Shown: in pieces, positions 50,779 to 62,390 of the stretch | Numbering within the stretch: position 1 is the first letter of the stretch | How the letters are laid out: every line of letters starts with the position of its first letter | NCBI RefSeq assembly: GCF_013374995.1 | Contig: NZ_CP056030.1 | Location: forward strand, 5,612,501-5,676,500 | Length of the DNA stretch: 64,000 nt | Direction: 5' to 3' | DNA from: Pseudomonas eucalypticola | GTDB lineage: Bacteria; Pseudomonadota; Gammaproteobacteria; Pseudomonadales; Pseudomonadaceae | Notes under the pieces: generated by a model | The model's input: only the letters and a program-made list of their open reading frames with translations | Told to the model about the DNA's origin: nothing | Database searches by the model: none | Program-made: the position numbers and the translations under genes

Positions 50779-50899
50779 CAGGCCGCAGGCTGCGTGCGCA
50801 GCGTTAGATGACCACTGGACATCTGGGGCCTTTCGCCGCTGGCCCGCTGGGGTTATCCTTAAATCCAACTCAATTGCCGTCGGGCGGCTAAAAACGACC

Positions 50900-51895
50900 T
50901 TGAACGCACCCATAGAACCTCATCGTTTCATCCTCGAGCCCTTTGAAGCTCGCCGTTTCGCCAACCTCTGCGGGCAGTTCGACGAGCATCTGCGCCTGAT
51001 CGAACAACGCCTGGAAATCGAGATCCGCAACCGCGGCAATCAGTTCGAGCTGATTGGCGAACCCAAGCACACCACCTCCGCCGAACACCTGTTGCGCCGC
51101 TTGTACCGTGAGACCAAGGCCACCGAGCTGTCTCCGGACCTGGTGCACCTGTACCTGCAGGAATCGGCCATCGAAGAGCTGGACAACCCTGCCAACAACG
51201 AAGTGCCGGTGTCGTTGCGCACGCGCAAGGGCATGATTCGCCCGCGCGGGCTGAACCAGCAGCGCTACGTCAAGGAAATCCTGGGTAACGACATCAACTT
51301 CGGGATCGGCCCGGCCGGTACCGGCAAGACCTACCTGGCCGTTGCCTGCGCCGTGGATGCCCTGGAACGCGAACAGGTGCGGCGTATCCTGCTGGTGCGC
51401 CCGGCTGTGGAAGCCGGCGAGAAACTCGGCTTCCTGCCCGGCGACCTGGCGCAGAAAATCGACCCGTACCTGCGCCCGCTCTACGACGCGCTGTACGAGA
51501 TGCTGGGCTTCGAACACGTGGCCAAGCTCATCGAGCGCCAGGTGATCGAGATCGCTCCGCTGGCCTACATGCGCGGCCGTACGCTGAACAACAGCTTCAT
51601 CATTCTCGACGAAAGCCAGAACACCACCGTCGAGCAGATGAAGATGTTCCTGACCCGCATCGGTTTCGGCTCTACCGCCGTGATCACCGGCGACATCACC
51701 CAGGTCGACCTGCCCAAGGGCACCAAGTCCGGCCTGGCCCATGTCATCGAAGTGCTGGACGGCGTGCCAGGCATCAGCTTCACCCACTTCAAGCCCAAGG
51801 ACGTGGTGCGCCACCCGCTGGTACAGCGCATCGTCGAAGCCTACGAGCGCTTCGATGCCCGTACCCCGGAACAGGACAACCGCCGCAATGGTTGA
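50900..51895 (+). CDS. ybeZ: PhoH-like ATPase (YbeZ)
   Basis: The P-loop protein has [23 protein letters not shown] (Walker A) and [25 protein letters not shown] (Walker B). The frame is open back to 50729, but homologues begin [15 protein letters not shown], so I choose the TTG at 50900 (331 residues); no ATG and only a poor ribosome site are there, so the start is uncertain. YbeZ works with YbeY in rRNA maturation and quality control. It overlaps ybeY by 8 bp. Confidence 0.88.
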   Translation: MNAPIEPHRFILEPFEARRFANLCGQFDEHLRLIEQRLEIEIRNRGNQFELIGEPKHTTSAEHLLRRLYRETKATELSPDLVHLYLQESAIEELDNPANNEVPVSLRTRKGMIRPRGLNQQRYVKEILGNDINFGIGPAGTGKTYLAVACAVDALEREQVRRILLVRPAVEAGEKLGFLPGDLAQKIDPYLRPLYDALYEMLGFEHVAKLIERQVIEIAPLAYMRGRTLNNSFIILDESQNTTVEQMKMFLTRIGFGSTAVITGDITQVDLPKGTKSGLAHVIEVLDGVPGISFTHFKPKDVVRHPLVQRIVEAYERFDARTPEQDNRRNG

Positions 51896-52349
51896 ACTGG
51901 ACCTGCAGGTTGCCACCAATGACCCGGTACCCAGCGAGACGTTGTTCCAGCAATGGTGCGAAACCGCGCTGGGCATGCGCAAAGGTGATTCGGAGCTGAC
52001 CATCCGCCTGGTGGACGTGCCCGAAGGGCGCGAGCTGAACAACACCTACCGTCACAAGGATTACGCCACCAACGTCCTGTCCTTCCCTGCGGACGTGCCT
52101 GACGACATGCTTGACATCCCCCTGCTTGGCGACCTGGTGATCTGCGTGCCGGTGGTGGAGCGCGAGGCCGCCGAGCAAGGCAAGTCACTGGAAGCCCACT
52201 GGGCGCACCTGGTCATCCACGGCTGCTTGCACCTGCTTGGTTTCGACCATGAAGAAGACGAGGAAGCCGAGGAGATGGAAGGCCTGGAACGAGAGTTGCT
52301 TGCCCAGTTGGGTCATCCCGACCCGTATGCAGACGACGATGAACACTAA
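51888..52349 (+). CDS. ybeY: Endoribonuclease YbeY
   Basis: The 153-residue single-domain metalloendoribonuclease is needed for 16S rRNA 3' maturation and ribosome quality control. The zinc-site motif H-x3-H-x5-H is present as [15 protein letters not shown], and [18 protein letters not shown] is the upstream family block. Starts inside the ybeZ end (ATG at 51888), so translation is coupled. Confidence 0.95.
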   Translation: MVELDLQVATNDPVPSETLFQQWCETALGMRKGDSELTIRLVDVPEGRELNNTYRHKDYATNVLSFPADVPDDMLDIPLLGDLVICVPVVEREAAEQGKSLEAHWAHLVIHGCLHLLGFDHEEDEEAEEMEGLERELLAQLGHPDPYADDDEH

Positions 52350-52389
52350 TATTCACCACCGAAACAGCAAGGATCACGAGAAAAGGGCC

Positions 52390-53229
52390 ATGAGCGAAGA
52401 TCGATCGAGCAACGGGCAAAAGTCATGGCTGGGTAAAATCACCCAGGCTTTTGCCCATGAGCCGAAAAACCGCCAGGAGCTGCTGGAGCTGCTGCGCGAA
52501 GCCCACCAGAACAAGCTGCTCGACAGCGAAGCGCTGACCATCGTCGAAGGCGCTATCCAGGTTGCCGACCTGCAAGTGCGCGACATCATGGTGCCGCGCT
52601 CGCAGATGATCAGCATCAAGTCGACCCAGACACCTCGCGAATTCCTGCCCGCGGTGATCGACGCCGCCCACTCCCGCTACCCGGTCATCGGCGACAGCCA
52701 TGACGATGTGATCGGCGTGCTGCTGGCCAAGGACCTGCTGCCCCTGATCCTTCAGGAAAACGGCGACAGTTTCAACATCAAGGACCTGCTGCGCCCGGCC
52801 ACCTTCGTGCCCGAGTCCAAGCGCCTGAACGTGCTGCTGCGCGAATTCCGCGCCAACCACAACCACATGGCCATCGTCATCGACGAATACGGCGGCGTGG
52901 CCGGCCTGGTGACCATCGAGGACGTGCTGGAGCAGATCGTCGGTGACATCGAGGACGAGCACGATGTGGAAGAAGACAGCTACATCAAGCCCCTGCCCAG
53001 CGGCGACTTCCTGATCAAGGCGCTGACGCCGATCGAGAACTTCAACGAGTTCTTCGACAGCGAATTCTCCGATGACGAATTCGACACGGTGGGCGGCCTG
53101 GTGATGAGCGCCTTCGGCCATTTGCCCAAGCGCAACGAGACCACGGAGATCGGCGCTTACCGCTTCCGCATTCTCAACGCCGACAGCCGCCGGATACACT
53201 TGCTGCGTCTGACCCCCATCTCCCGCTGA
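52390..53229 (+). CDS. corC: CorC/HlyC-type CBS-domain protein
   Basis: The ATG at 52390 (MSEDRSSNGQKSWLGKI) gives 279 residues. Two CBS domains (about 70-190, VADLQVRDIMVPRSQM ... AHSRYPVIGDSHDDVIGVLLAKDLL) precede a transporter-associated C-terminal domain (FLIKALTPIENFNEFF). It is implicated in Mg/Co efflux and in magnesium homeostasis with YbeY. The next gene, lnt, follows after 19 bp. Confidence 0.94.
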   Translation: MSEDRSSNGQKSWLGKITQAFAHEPKNRQELLELLREAHQNKLLDSEALTIVEGAIQVADLQVRDIMVPRSQMISIKSTQTPREFLPAVIDAAHSRYPVIGDSHDDVIGVLLAKDLLPLILQENGDSFNIKDLLRPATFVPESKRLNVLLREFRANHNHMAIVIDEYGGVAGLVTIEDVLEQIVGDIEDEHDVEEDSYIKPLPSGDFLIKALTPIENFNEFFDSEFSDDEFDTVGGLVMSAFGHLPKRNETTEIGAYRFRILNADSRRIHLLRLTPISR

Positions 53230-53248
53230 AAACGCATTAAGGATCACA

Positions 53249-54766
53249 ATGCGCTGGATCACCCGCCCCGGCTGGCCCGGTAACCTGCTGGCCGTGGCGG
53301 CCGGTGCACTGACCCCACTGGCCCTCGCGCCTTTCAACATCTGGCCGCTGTCGCTGCTGTCCTTGGCGCTGCTGTACCTGGGCCTGCGCGGGCTTGGCCC
53401 GCGCCAGGCTGCCGGGCGTGGCTGGTGCTATGGCTTCGGCCTGTTCGGCGCCGGCACCAGCTGGATCTACGTCAGCATCCACAACTTCGGTGGCGCCTCG
53501 GTACTGCTGGCCGGCTTGCTCATGCTCGCGTTCAGCATGGCCGTGGCGCTGTTCTTCGCCCTGCCCGCCTGGCTGTGGGCGCGCTGGCTGCGCCGCAACG
53601 AGGCGCCGCTGGCCGATGCCCTGGCTTTCGGTTCACTGTGGGTGGCCCAGGAGGCCTTCCGCGGCTGGTTCCTCACCGGCTTTCCCTGGCTCTACGCCGG
53701 TTACAGCCAGCTCGACGCGCCCCTGGCCGGGCTGGCGCCGGTCGGCGGCCTGTGGCTGGTGTCGTTCGTGCTGGCCCTGAGCGCCGCGCTGCTGTGCAAC
53801 CTCCACCGCCTGCGCCAGCGCAAGGGCGCCCTCGCCGGAGCGCTGGTGCTGCTGGCTGGCCCCTGGCTCATCGGCCAGGGCCTCAAGCACCACGCCTGGA
53901 CCGAGCCGTTGGGCCAGCCCCTGAGTGTGGCGGCGGTGCAGGGCAACATCGAGCAGGAAATGAAATGGGACCCAGCCCAGGTCGATGCACAACTGGCGCT
54001 GTACCGTGACATGACCTTCACGGCCAAGCGCACCGACCTGATCATCTGGCCGGAAACCGCGGTGCCGATCCTGATGGACAATGCCCAGGGCTACCTCGAC
54101 ATGATGGGCAACTTCGCCAGCAGCCGGAATTCGGCGCTGATCACCGGCGTGCCGATCCGCCAGCTGGTGCGCCACGAGAAGAAGTACTTCAACGGCATCA
54201 CCGTGACGGGCCAGGGCGACGGCACCTACTTGAAACAGAAGCTGGTGCCCTTTGGTGAGTACGTGCCGCTGCAGGACATGCTGCGCGGGCTGATCGCGTT
54301 CTTCGACCTGCCGATGTCGGACTTCGCCCGCGGGCCGGCCGACCAGGCGCTGCTGCAAGCCAAGGGCTACGCGATCGCGCCCTTCATCTGCTATGAAGTA
54401 GTGTACCCGGAGTTCGCCGCTGGCGAAGCCGCGCGCAGCGATCTGCTGCTGACCATCAGCAACGACACCTGGTTCGGCACCTCCATCGGGCCACTGCAAC
54501 ACCTGCAGATGGCACAGATGAGGGCGCTGGAGGCCGGCCGCTGGATGATTCGCGCCACCAACAATGGCGTGACCGCGCTGATCAACCCGTATGGCGAAAT
54601 CACCGAGCAGATCCCGCAATTCCAGAAAGGCATCCTGTATGGCGAGGTGGTGCCGATGCATCAGCTCACGCCGTACCTGCAATGGCGCTCATGGCCCCTG
54701 ATCATCCTGTGCCTGCTGCTGTTTGGCTGGGCGTTGCTGGCCAGCCGTATCGCCAAGACCGTATGA
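53249..54766 (+). CDS. lnt: Apolipoprotein N-acyltransferase
   Basis: The 505-residue inner-membrane enzyme completes N-acylation of lipoproteins. About six to eight membrane segments precede a nitrilase-type periplasmic domain with the Glu-Lys-Cys triad: Glu in IIWPETAVPIL, Lys in YLKQKLVPFGEYVP and Cys in APFICYEVVYPEF. Full length. The block ends at the hairpin at 54774. The LptE, LdcA-pathway and lytic lipoproteins downstream would be its clients. Confidence 0.96.
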   Translation: MRWITRPGWPGNLLAVAAGALTPLALAPFNIWPLSLLSLALLYLGLRGLGPRQAAGRGWCYGFGLFGAGTSWIYVSIHNFGGASVLLAGLLMLAFSMAVALFFALPAWLWARWLRRNEAPLADALAFGSLWVAQEAFRGWFLTGFPWLYAGYSQLDAPLAGLAPVGGLWLVSFVLALSAALLCNLHRLRQRKGALAGALVLLAGPWLIGQGLKHHAWTEPLGQPLSVAAVQGNIEQEMKWDPAQVDAQLALYRDMTFTAKRTDLIIWPETAVPILMDNAQGYLDMMGNFASSRNSALITGVPIRQLVRHEKKYFNGITVTGQGDGTYLKQKLVPFGEYVPLQDMLRGLIAFFDLPMSDFARGPADQALLQAKGYAIAPFICYEVVYPEFAAGEAARSDLLLTISNDTWFGTSIGPLQHLQMAQMRALEAGRWMIRATNNGVTALINPYGEITEQIPQFQKGILYGEVVPMHQLTPYLQWRSWPLIILCLLLFGWALLASRIAKTV

Positions 54767-54773
54767 CCCCGTC

Positions 54774-54816
54774 GCCCCGCCCCAACAGGTCTCGATTAAC
54801 CTGTTGGGGCGGGGGC
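54774..54816. terminator. Hairpin after lnt, with REP-like tail
   Basis: GCCCCGCCCCAACAGGT (54774-54790) pairs with ACCTGTTGGGGCGGGGGC (54799-54816) around an 8-nt loop. The tail GGCAAGCTCGGGAA is a partial REP core. It separates convergent lnt and ydcF genes and can serve both. Confidence 0.65.
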
Positions 54817-54843
54817 AAGCTCGGGAAACGGCCGCGCCGCCAA

Positions 54844-55608
54844 TCAACGGTAGAACAAACGATACCCGACCAACCCCACTGCCTCGTTCAGCAACTGCCC
54901 GCTCTGCCAGAACGCCTTGCCTTCCGGCATCCAGCCACCCAAAGGGCGGGCGTTGTCGATACCCAGGAAACCCACTGGCGCACTCACCACGTCCAGGCCG
55001 GCATGCTCGAAGCTCCAGCGTGCCCGGGGCATGTGCCAGGCCTGGGTCACCACCACCACACGATGGATGCCCTGGGCCTTGAGTATCTCGGCGCTCATGG
55101 TCGCGTTTTCCCAGGTGGTGCGGCTGGCGCCTTCCTGCCAGCGGGTCGGCACGCCGAAGTCATTTTGCAATGAAGTGGCCATGATCCAGGCCTCGCTCGG
55201 TGGCGAACCATAGTGCAGCCCGCCGGAGGTCAACACCGGCAGCCCGGACGCCTTGGCCAGGCGCGCGGCGTAACGCACGCGTTCGAGGTTCACGCCGGTG
55301 GGCTGGTCTTCACCGCCCCAGGCCGGGTCGCCGCGCTCCCGGCCTGCGCCCAGTATCACGATGGCGTCGGCGCGGCGCGCCAACTGCGGCCATTGTTCAG
55401 CGCTCAGCGCCGGTTCCTGCTCCAGCGCATGGGCTGCCAGTTGCACTGCCCGCGGCATGCTCATCAGCCAGAGCCCGCCAAGTCCTGCCACGAAACAGGC
55501 ACAAGCCAGCCGAGGGCGCGAACGACGCAGCCACCAGGCCAGCAGCAGGAAGATGAAAAGAATACCTGGGGGCAACAGCAACTGTTTGATGAAGTAACGA
55601 AAAGGCAT
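54844..55608 (-). CDS. YdcF/SanA-type DUF218 membrane protein (ElyC-like)
   Basis: At 254 residues it starts at MPFRYFIKQLLLPPGILFIFLLLAWWL (55608), with AGGAG upstream. Two N-terminal membrane helices are followed by a DUF218 domain: ADAIVILGAGRERGD, VLTSGGLHYGSPPSEA, SRTTWENATMSAEIL and VVVVTQAWHMPRARWSF. ElyC/SanA homologues affect envelope integrity at low temperature; activity is unproven. The ribosome site lies inside a perfect hairpin (55609-55630). Confidence 0.87.
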   Translation of the reverse strand: MPFRYFIKQLLLPPGILFIFLLLAWWLRRSRPRLACACFVAGLGGLWLMSMPRAVQLAAHALEQEPALSAEQWPQLARRADAIVILGAGRERGDPAWGGEDQPTGVNLERVRYAARLAKASGLPVLTSGGLHYGSPPSEAWIMATSLQNDFGVPTRWQEGASRTTWENATMSAEILKAQGIHRVVVVTQAWHMPRARWSFEHAGLDVVSAPVGFLGIDNARPLGGWMPEGKAFWQSGQLLNEAVGLVGYRLFYR

Positions 55609-55630
55609 CGAGCATCTCCTGAGATGCTCG
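55609..55630 (-). promoter_or_regulatory. Hairpin enclosing the ydcF ribosome-binding site
   Basis: CGAGCATCTC and GAGATGCTCG form a 10-bp perfect stem with a 2-nt centre, ending directly at the ATG. The leftward mRNA reads CGAGCATCTCAGGAGATGCT then CG-ATG, so the AGGAGA Shine-Dalgarno is paired. Folding would hide it; a real 2-nt loop cannot close, so the effective stem is about 9 bp. Confidence 0.5.
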
Positions 55631-55705
55631 AAGCCTAAGGGTAACAACGGGATACAACAATAAGGATGTGCCGGGGGCGTGCAGGCGTGTGCATCACCTC
55701 GGCAC

Positions 55706-56032
55706 TTACTTGAACTGCATCGACCTGGATTTGCTGGCGGGCCTTTTCGGCGCCTTGTCCTTGATCCACACTACGTTGCTGTTGCTGGCCGGCGGCACGG
55801 CGTCCCTGGGGTCGCGCACCACCGCACCGGCCTGCAGGCCCACGGGCATGGTGTCCAGGTAGGCATTGATCAACTCTACCTCGGCACGGCTGAGGCCGCG
55901 CAGTTCCAGTTCGGCGGGGGCTTCGTTGCGCAAACGTACCGAGGTCCTGGCAACATCCAGGGCCAGGCCCAGACGATCGATCAAACGTTCAAACAGCTCC
56001 GGCTTCATCCCTTTAACATGTGACTCAACCAT
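55706..56032 (-). CDS. Conserved hypothetical protein
   Basis: The 108-residue protein (MVESHVKGMKPELFERLIDRLGLALDVARTS...) has GAGGTGA before its ATG. It has a helical N-terminal half, a NAYLDTMPVG segment and a basic C-terminus (VVWIKDKAPKRPASKSRSMQFK). No family recognised and no signal peptide. It is divergent from leuS with a 273-bp gap in which a TATGCT -10 near 56212 may serve leuS. Confidence 0.7.
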   Translation of the reverse strand: MVESHVKGMKPELFERLIDRLGLALDVARTSVRLRNEAPAELELRGLSRAEVELINAYLDTMPVGLQAGAVVRDPRDAVPPASNSNVVWIKDKAPKRPASKSRSMQFK

Positions 56033-56173
56033 CCGTTCACCTCATTGAAAATAAATCACGTTCCCCATTGATGAGCTTAGCGGCGCAGGCGAAACCGGCC
56101 CGCCGCCGCGACCAACGGCCAACGCCTGCGGGCATTTGCTGGCGTTCGGGCGCCTGGGGGCAGCGTGGTTTGA

Positions 56174-58912
<2,739 letters not shown>

Positions 58913-58984
58913 TCGGATCAGCGCGCCCGGGCGACCGGGCGCCATATACAGAGTCGGCCCACAAGGTTTCTAGGGAGCATCAAG

Positions 58985-59590
58985 ATGATCAAACGCAATC
59001 TACTGGTTATGGGCCTGGCCGTGCTGCTGGGCGCCTGCGGTTTCCAGTTGCGCGGCACCGGCACCAACGAACTGGCGCTCAAAGAACTGAACGTCACCGC
59101 TCGCGATGCCTACGGCCCGACCGTTACCCAACTGCGCAAGCAGCTCAGCGCCAGCGGCGTGAAGGTCTATGACGGCGCACCGTACAAACTGGTGCTGAGC
59201 CGTGAAGACGAGCAACAGCGTTCGGCCAGCTACACCAGCGGTACGCGCTCGGCTGAATACGAGCTGACCACTACCCTGAGCTATGACATCGTCGGCCACG
59301 AGAACCTGAACCTGCTCAGCGACAAGATCATCGTCGACAAGACCTACACCCAGGACAGCAACAACCTGGCAGGTTCCGACCAGGTGGCCCAGGAGACTCG
59401 CTCGGAAATCCGCCGCGAGCTGATCCAGCGCCTGATGCTGCGCCTGCAGCAGATCACCCCGCAGCAGTTGGACAAGCTGCAGGTCGAAGCTGACGCCAAG
59501 GCCAAGGCCCTGGCCGAGCAGGAAGCCGAAGCCCAGCGCATCCGTGATGCGACGCCGCAACAGTCACCTCTCCAGATCCCTTCGAAGTAA
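58985..59590 (+). CDS. lptE: LPS-assembly lipoprotein LptE
   Basis: The 201-residue lipoprotein has lipobox LLGACGFQLRGTG (Cys near 19), then the LptE alpha/beta fold with YKLVLSREDEQQRSASYTSGTRSAEYELTTTLSYDI. It plugs LptD and helps insert LPS in the outer membrane. An extended C-terminal helix (EADAKAKALAEQEAEAQRI) is typical of pseudomonads. It is followed by a hairpin and then holA 40 bp later. Confidence 0.94.
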   Translation: MIKRNLLVMGLAVLLGACGFQLRGTGTNELALKELNVTARDAYGPTVTQLRKQLSASGVKVYDGAPYKLVLSREDEQQRSASYTSGTRSAEYELTTTLSYDIVGHENLNLLSDKIIVDKTYTQDSNNLAGSDQVAQETRSEIRRELIQRLMLRLQQITPQQLDKLQVEADAKAKALAEQEAEAQRIRDATPQQSPLQIPSK

Positions 59591-59599
59591 AAGAGGAAC

Positions 59600-59622
59600 G
59601 GGGCGCTCAGGCGCCCCTTCTT
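59600..59622 (+). terminator. Terminator-like hairpin between lptE and holA
   Basis: GGGGCGC-TCAG-GCGCCCC (59600-59617) is a perfect 7-bp stem followed by TTCTTT. It lies 9 bp before the holA ATG, so it may attenuate holA transcription relative to leuS-lptE. Confidence 0.7.
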
Positions 59623-59630
59623 TCATCACC

Positions 59631-60668
59631 ATGAAACTGACCCCCGCCCAGCTCAACAAACACCTGCAAGGCAGCCTGGCGCCGATCTACGTGATCAGCG
59701 GCGACGACCCGTTGCTGTGCCAGGAAGCCGCCGACGCGGTGCGCAGTGCCGCACGTGCCCAAGGTTTCGATGAACGCCAGGTATTCAGCGCCGACGCCAA
59801 TTTCGACTGGGGCACCCTGCTGCAAGCCGGCGCCAGCCTGTCGCTGTTCGCCCAGCGGCGGCTGCTGGAACTGCGCCTACCCTCGGGAAAACCCGGTGAC
59901 AAGGGCGCCGCGGCGTTGATCGAATACTGCAACCGCCCGGCCGAGGACACCCTGCTGCTCATCAGCCTGCCCAAGCTGGATGGCAGTGCCCAGAAGACCA
60001 AGTGGGGCAAGGCCCTGGTCGACGGCCAGCAGACCCAGTTCGTGCAAATATGGCCGGTGGACGCCAACCAGCTGCCGCAATGGATTCGCCAGCGCCTGTC
60101 CCAGGCCGGGCTCGCGGCGCAGCAAGATGCCGTGGAGCTGATCGCTGCACGGGTGGAGGGCAACCTGTTGGCCGCCGCCCAGGAAATCGAGAAGCTCAAG
60201 CTGCTGGCCGAAAACAACCAGGTCACCTTGGAAACCGTGCAGTCGGCAGTCGCCGACAGTGCCCGCTTCGATGTGTTCGGCCTGGTGGATGCGGTGCTCA
60301 ATGGCGAAGCCGCCCACGCCTTGCGCATGCTCGAAGGCCTGCGCGGCGAAGGCGTGGAGCCACCGGTCATTCTGTGGGCCCTGGCCCGCGAACTGCGGAC
60401 CCTGGCCAACATTGCCCTGCAATACAGCCAAGGCACGCCGCTGGACAAAGCCTTCAGCAGCGCCAAGCCGCCCGTCTGGGACAAACGCAAACCGCTGATG
60501 AGCAAGGCCCTGCAACGTCATTCGGCCAAACGCTGGGGTGAACTGCTGCAGGACGCCCAGCACATCGATGCACAGATCAAGGGCCAGGCCCAGGGGTCGG
60601 TGTGGATCAGCCTGTCGCGCCTGTCCCTGTTGATGGCCGGGCAGCGCAACGTACTTCCTGCGCAATAG
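59631..60668 (+). CDS. holA: DNA polymerase III delta subunit
   Basis: The 345-residue subunit begins MKLTPAQLNKHLQGSLAPIYVISGDDPLLCQEAADAVR, the HolA clamp-loader signature; the frame is open earlier but this ATG fits homologues. It has the AAA+ fold without Walker A, as expected. Delta opens the beta clamp. It follows a terminator-like hairpin, so expression may be low. Confidence 0.95.
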   Translation: MKLTPAQLNKHLQGSLAPIYVISGDDPLLCQEAADAVRSAARAQGFDERQVFSADANFDWGTLLQAGASLSLFAQRRLLELRLPSGKPGDKGAAALIEYCNRPAEDTLLLISLPKLDGSAQKTKWGKALVDGQQTQFVQIWPVDANQLPQWIRQRLSQAGLAAQQDAVELIAARVEGNLLAAAQEIEKLKLLAENNQVTLETVQSAVADSARFDVFGLVDAVLNGEAAHALRMLEGLRGEGVEPPVILWALARELRTLANIALQYSQGTPLDKAFSSAKPPVWDKRKPLMSKALQRHSAKRWGELLQDAQHIDAQIKGQAQGSVWISLSRLSLLMAGQRNVLPAQ

Positions 60669-60750
60669 CCCACGTAGCCTGCTCGGGCCACAGGGATTGC
60701 GCGGGACCGTGATCGGCGTATGATCGGCGCTCCAGTCAAGGAGTGCCGTC

Positions 60751-60903
60751 ATGAGCAAAAAGCGCCCCAACAAGGCCAAATCCATCGTCGCCCAACCCCT
60801 GTTCCGCAGCCGCCAGGAACGACCCGCCAAGGGCAAGTGCAGCTACCAACGCGAAGCCTTCCAGTCGAAAAACTGGGAGGCTTCTCCTTTTCTGGCAGCC
60901 TGA
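60751..60903 (+). CDS. arfA: Alternative ribosome-rescue factor A
   Basis: A 50-codon ORF with AAGGAG 7 bp upstream. The protein reads MSKKRPNKAKSIVAQPLFRS, then RQERPAKGKCSYQREAF and KNWEAS near the end. It matches E. coli ArfA in order and spacing: the PLFRxR block, the KGKxSY block and the NWEAS block. ArfA recruits RF2 to ribosomes stalled on non-stop mRNA when tmRNA is lacking. The last third of the gene holds an intrinsic terminator (60853-60893), so most transcripts should be non-stop, as in other proteobacterial arfA genes. It lies between holA and mltB-like. Confidence 0.88.
   Translation: MSKKRPNKAKSIVAQPLFRSRQERPAKGKCSYQREAFQSKNWEASPFLAA
60853..60893 (+). terminator. Intrinsic terminator inside the arfA ORF
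   Basis: GAAGCCTTCCAGT (60853-60865) pairs with ACTGGGAGGCTTC (60872-60884), 13 positions with one G.U, around a 6-nt loop, followed by TCCTTTTCT. Termination here leaves about 46 codons and no stop codon (the stop is at 60901-60903). This makes the mRNA a substrate for trans-translation, so ArfA accumulates only when tmRNA fails. Confidence 0.8.
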
Positions 60904-60998
60904 AAACACCGTTTACCACGAACTTTCCTACGCGTTGCCCCTCGCCCCCCGCTCTCATGATATGGTCCGCATCTGACTTGAAATACCTGGACCTGTGA

Positions 60999-62321
60999 AT
61001 GTCTCTTCGTCGTCTCCAGCGTGTGCAAATGCGTCATCTGCTCGCTGCCTCCACCCTCGTTCTGCTGGGCGCCTGCGCTGAAAAGCCAACGGTTGCCGCC
61101 GATGCCCTGCCCACCCCTGCGCAAAAGACCTCGCCGGTCGCCCCGCTGACCACCGCCGCCCCTGTGGACACCGATGGCGTGATGCTGCCCAGTGAAACCT
61201 TCGCCCAGTGGGAAGACGGCTTCCGCCAGCAGGCGTTGCAGGCCGGCATCCGCCCGGACGTGTTCGACCGCGCCTTCACTGGCGTCACCCCGGACCCGAG
61301 TGTGGTCAAGGCCGACCGCAGCCAGCCGGAGTTCACCCGCCCGGTGTGGGAATACCTGGACGGCGCCATCTCGCCAGTACGCGTTCGCAAGGGCCAGGCG
61401 CTGATGAACCAGTACGGCGATGACTTGCAGCGCATCGAGCAGCGCTATGGCGTCGACCGTCAGGCCTTGGTGGCGGTGTGGGGCATGGAGAGCAGCTTCG
61501 GCCAGTTCCAGGGCGACAAGTCGGTGATCCGCTCGCTGGCGACCCTGGCGTACGAAGGCCGCCGCCAAGGTTTCGCCCAGGACCAGTTGATCGCTGCCCT
61601 GCAGATTCTGCAGAACGGTGACATCCAGCCCGAGGCCATGCTGGGCTCCTGGTCGGGTGCGATGGGCCAGACCCAGTTCATCCCCACCACCTACAACTCC
61701 CATGCCGTGGACTTCGACGGCGATGGCCGCCGCGATATCTGGAACAGCGCGCCAGACGCCCTGGCCTCCACCGCGCATTACCTGCAAAGCTCGGGCTGGC
61801 AACGTGGCCAGCCCTGGGGCTTCGAAGTGCAATTGGCCCCCGGTTTCGACTACGCCCAGGCCGATGGCGCCCTGCGCAAGCCAGTGGCCGAATGGCTGCT
61901 GATGGGCGTGAAGCTACCGGCGGGTACGCGCTTGCCTGCCGGTAGCGAACAGCTTTCGGCCGCCCTGCTGCTGCCCGCGGGTTACCGTGGCCCGGCGTTC
62001 CTGGTGCTGGACAACTTCCGCGCCATTCTCAAGTACAACAATTCATCGTCCTACGCCCTGGCCGTGAGCCTGCTGGCCCAGCGCTTCGACGGTGGCGGGT
62101 ACGTGATGGGCGATTGGCCGCGCGATGACCTGCCGTTGAGCCGTACCGAGCGTATCGAGCTGCAAACGTTGTTGACGGCCAAGGGTTATGAGGCCGGCAA
62201 CCCGGACGGTATCATCGGCGCCAACACCCGCAAGGCCATTCGCCTGGCGCAACAGTCGCTGGGGTGGCCGGCCGATGGCTACGCCAACCACAAGCTACTG
62301 GATAGCCTGCGCCAGCCTTGA
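60999..62321 (+). CDS. Lytic murein transglycosylase, MltB family, with peptidoglycan-binding domain
   Basis: At 440 residues it has a lipobox (STLVLLGACAEKP), an SLT/MltB domain with catalytic Glu in LVAVWGMESSFGQFQGD, MGQTQFIPTTYNSHAVDFDGDGRRDIW, and a C-terminal PG_binding_1 domain (LQTLLTAKGYEAGNPDGIIGANTRKAIRLAQ). It cleaves glycan strands to 1,6-anhydromuramyl ends. The start may be the ATG at 61029 (MRHLLAASTL), which gives a better lipoprotein signal. Confidence 0.92.
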   Translation: MSLRRLQRVQMRHLLAASTLVLLGACAEKPTVAADALPTPAQKTSPVAPLTTAAPVDTDGVMLPSETFAQWEDGFRQQALQAGIRPDVFDRAFTGVTPDPSVVKADRSQPEFTRPVWEYLDGAISPVRVRKGQALMNQYGDDLQRIEQRYGVDRQALVAVWGMESSFGQFQGDKSVIRSLATLAYEGRRQGFAQDQLIAALQILQNGDIQPEAMLGSWSGAMGQTQFIPTTYNSHAVDFDGDGRRDIWNSAPDALASTAHYLQSSGWQRGQPWGFEVQLAPGFDYAQADGALRKPVAEWLLMGVKLPAGTRLPAGSEQLSAALLLPAGYRGPAFLVLDNFRAILKYNNSSSYALAVSLLAQRFDGGGYVMGDWPRDDLPLSRTERIELQTLLTAKGYEAGNPDGIIGANTRKAIRLAQQSLGWPADGYANHKLLDSLRQP

Positions 62322-62337
62322 AACAGGTGTCGCGCTC

Positions 62338-62363
62338 TTCCCGAGCTTCGCCCGGCCCCACAG
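62338..62363. repeat. Single REP core
   Basis: TTCCCGAGCTTCGCCCGGCC, continuing CCACAG, is a copy of the REP family. An inverse GTGGGGCCAGGCGACAC follows at 62371, so it can fold. It lies between the convergent mltB-like and ldcA genes. Confidence 0.75.
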
Positions 62364-62390
62364 TCGATCACGTGGGGCCAGGCGACACCG

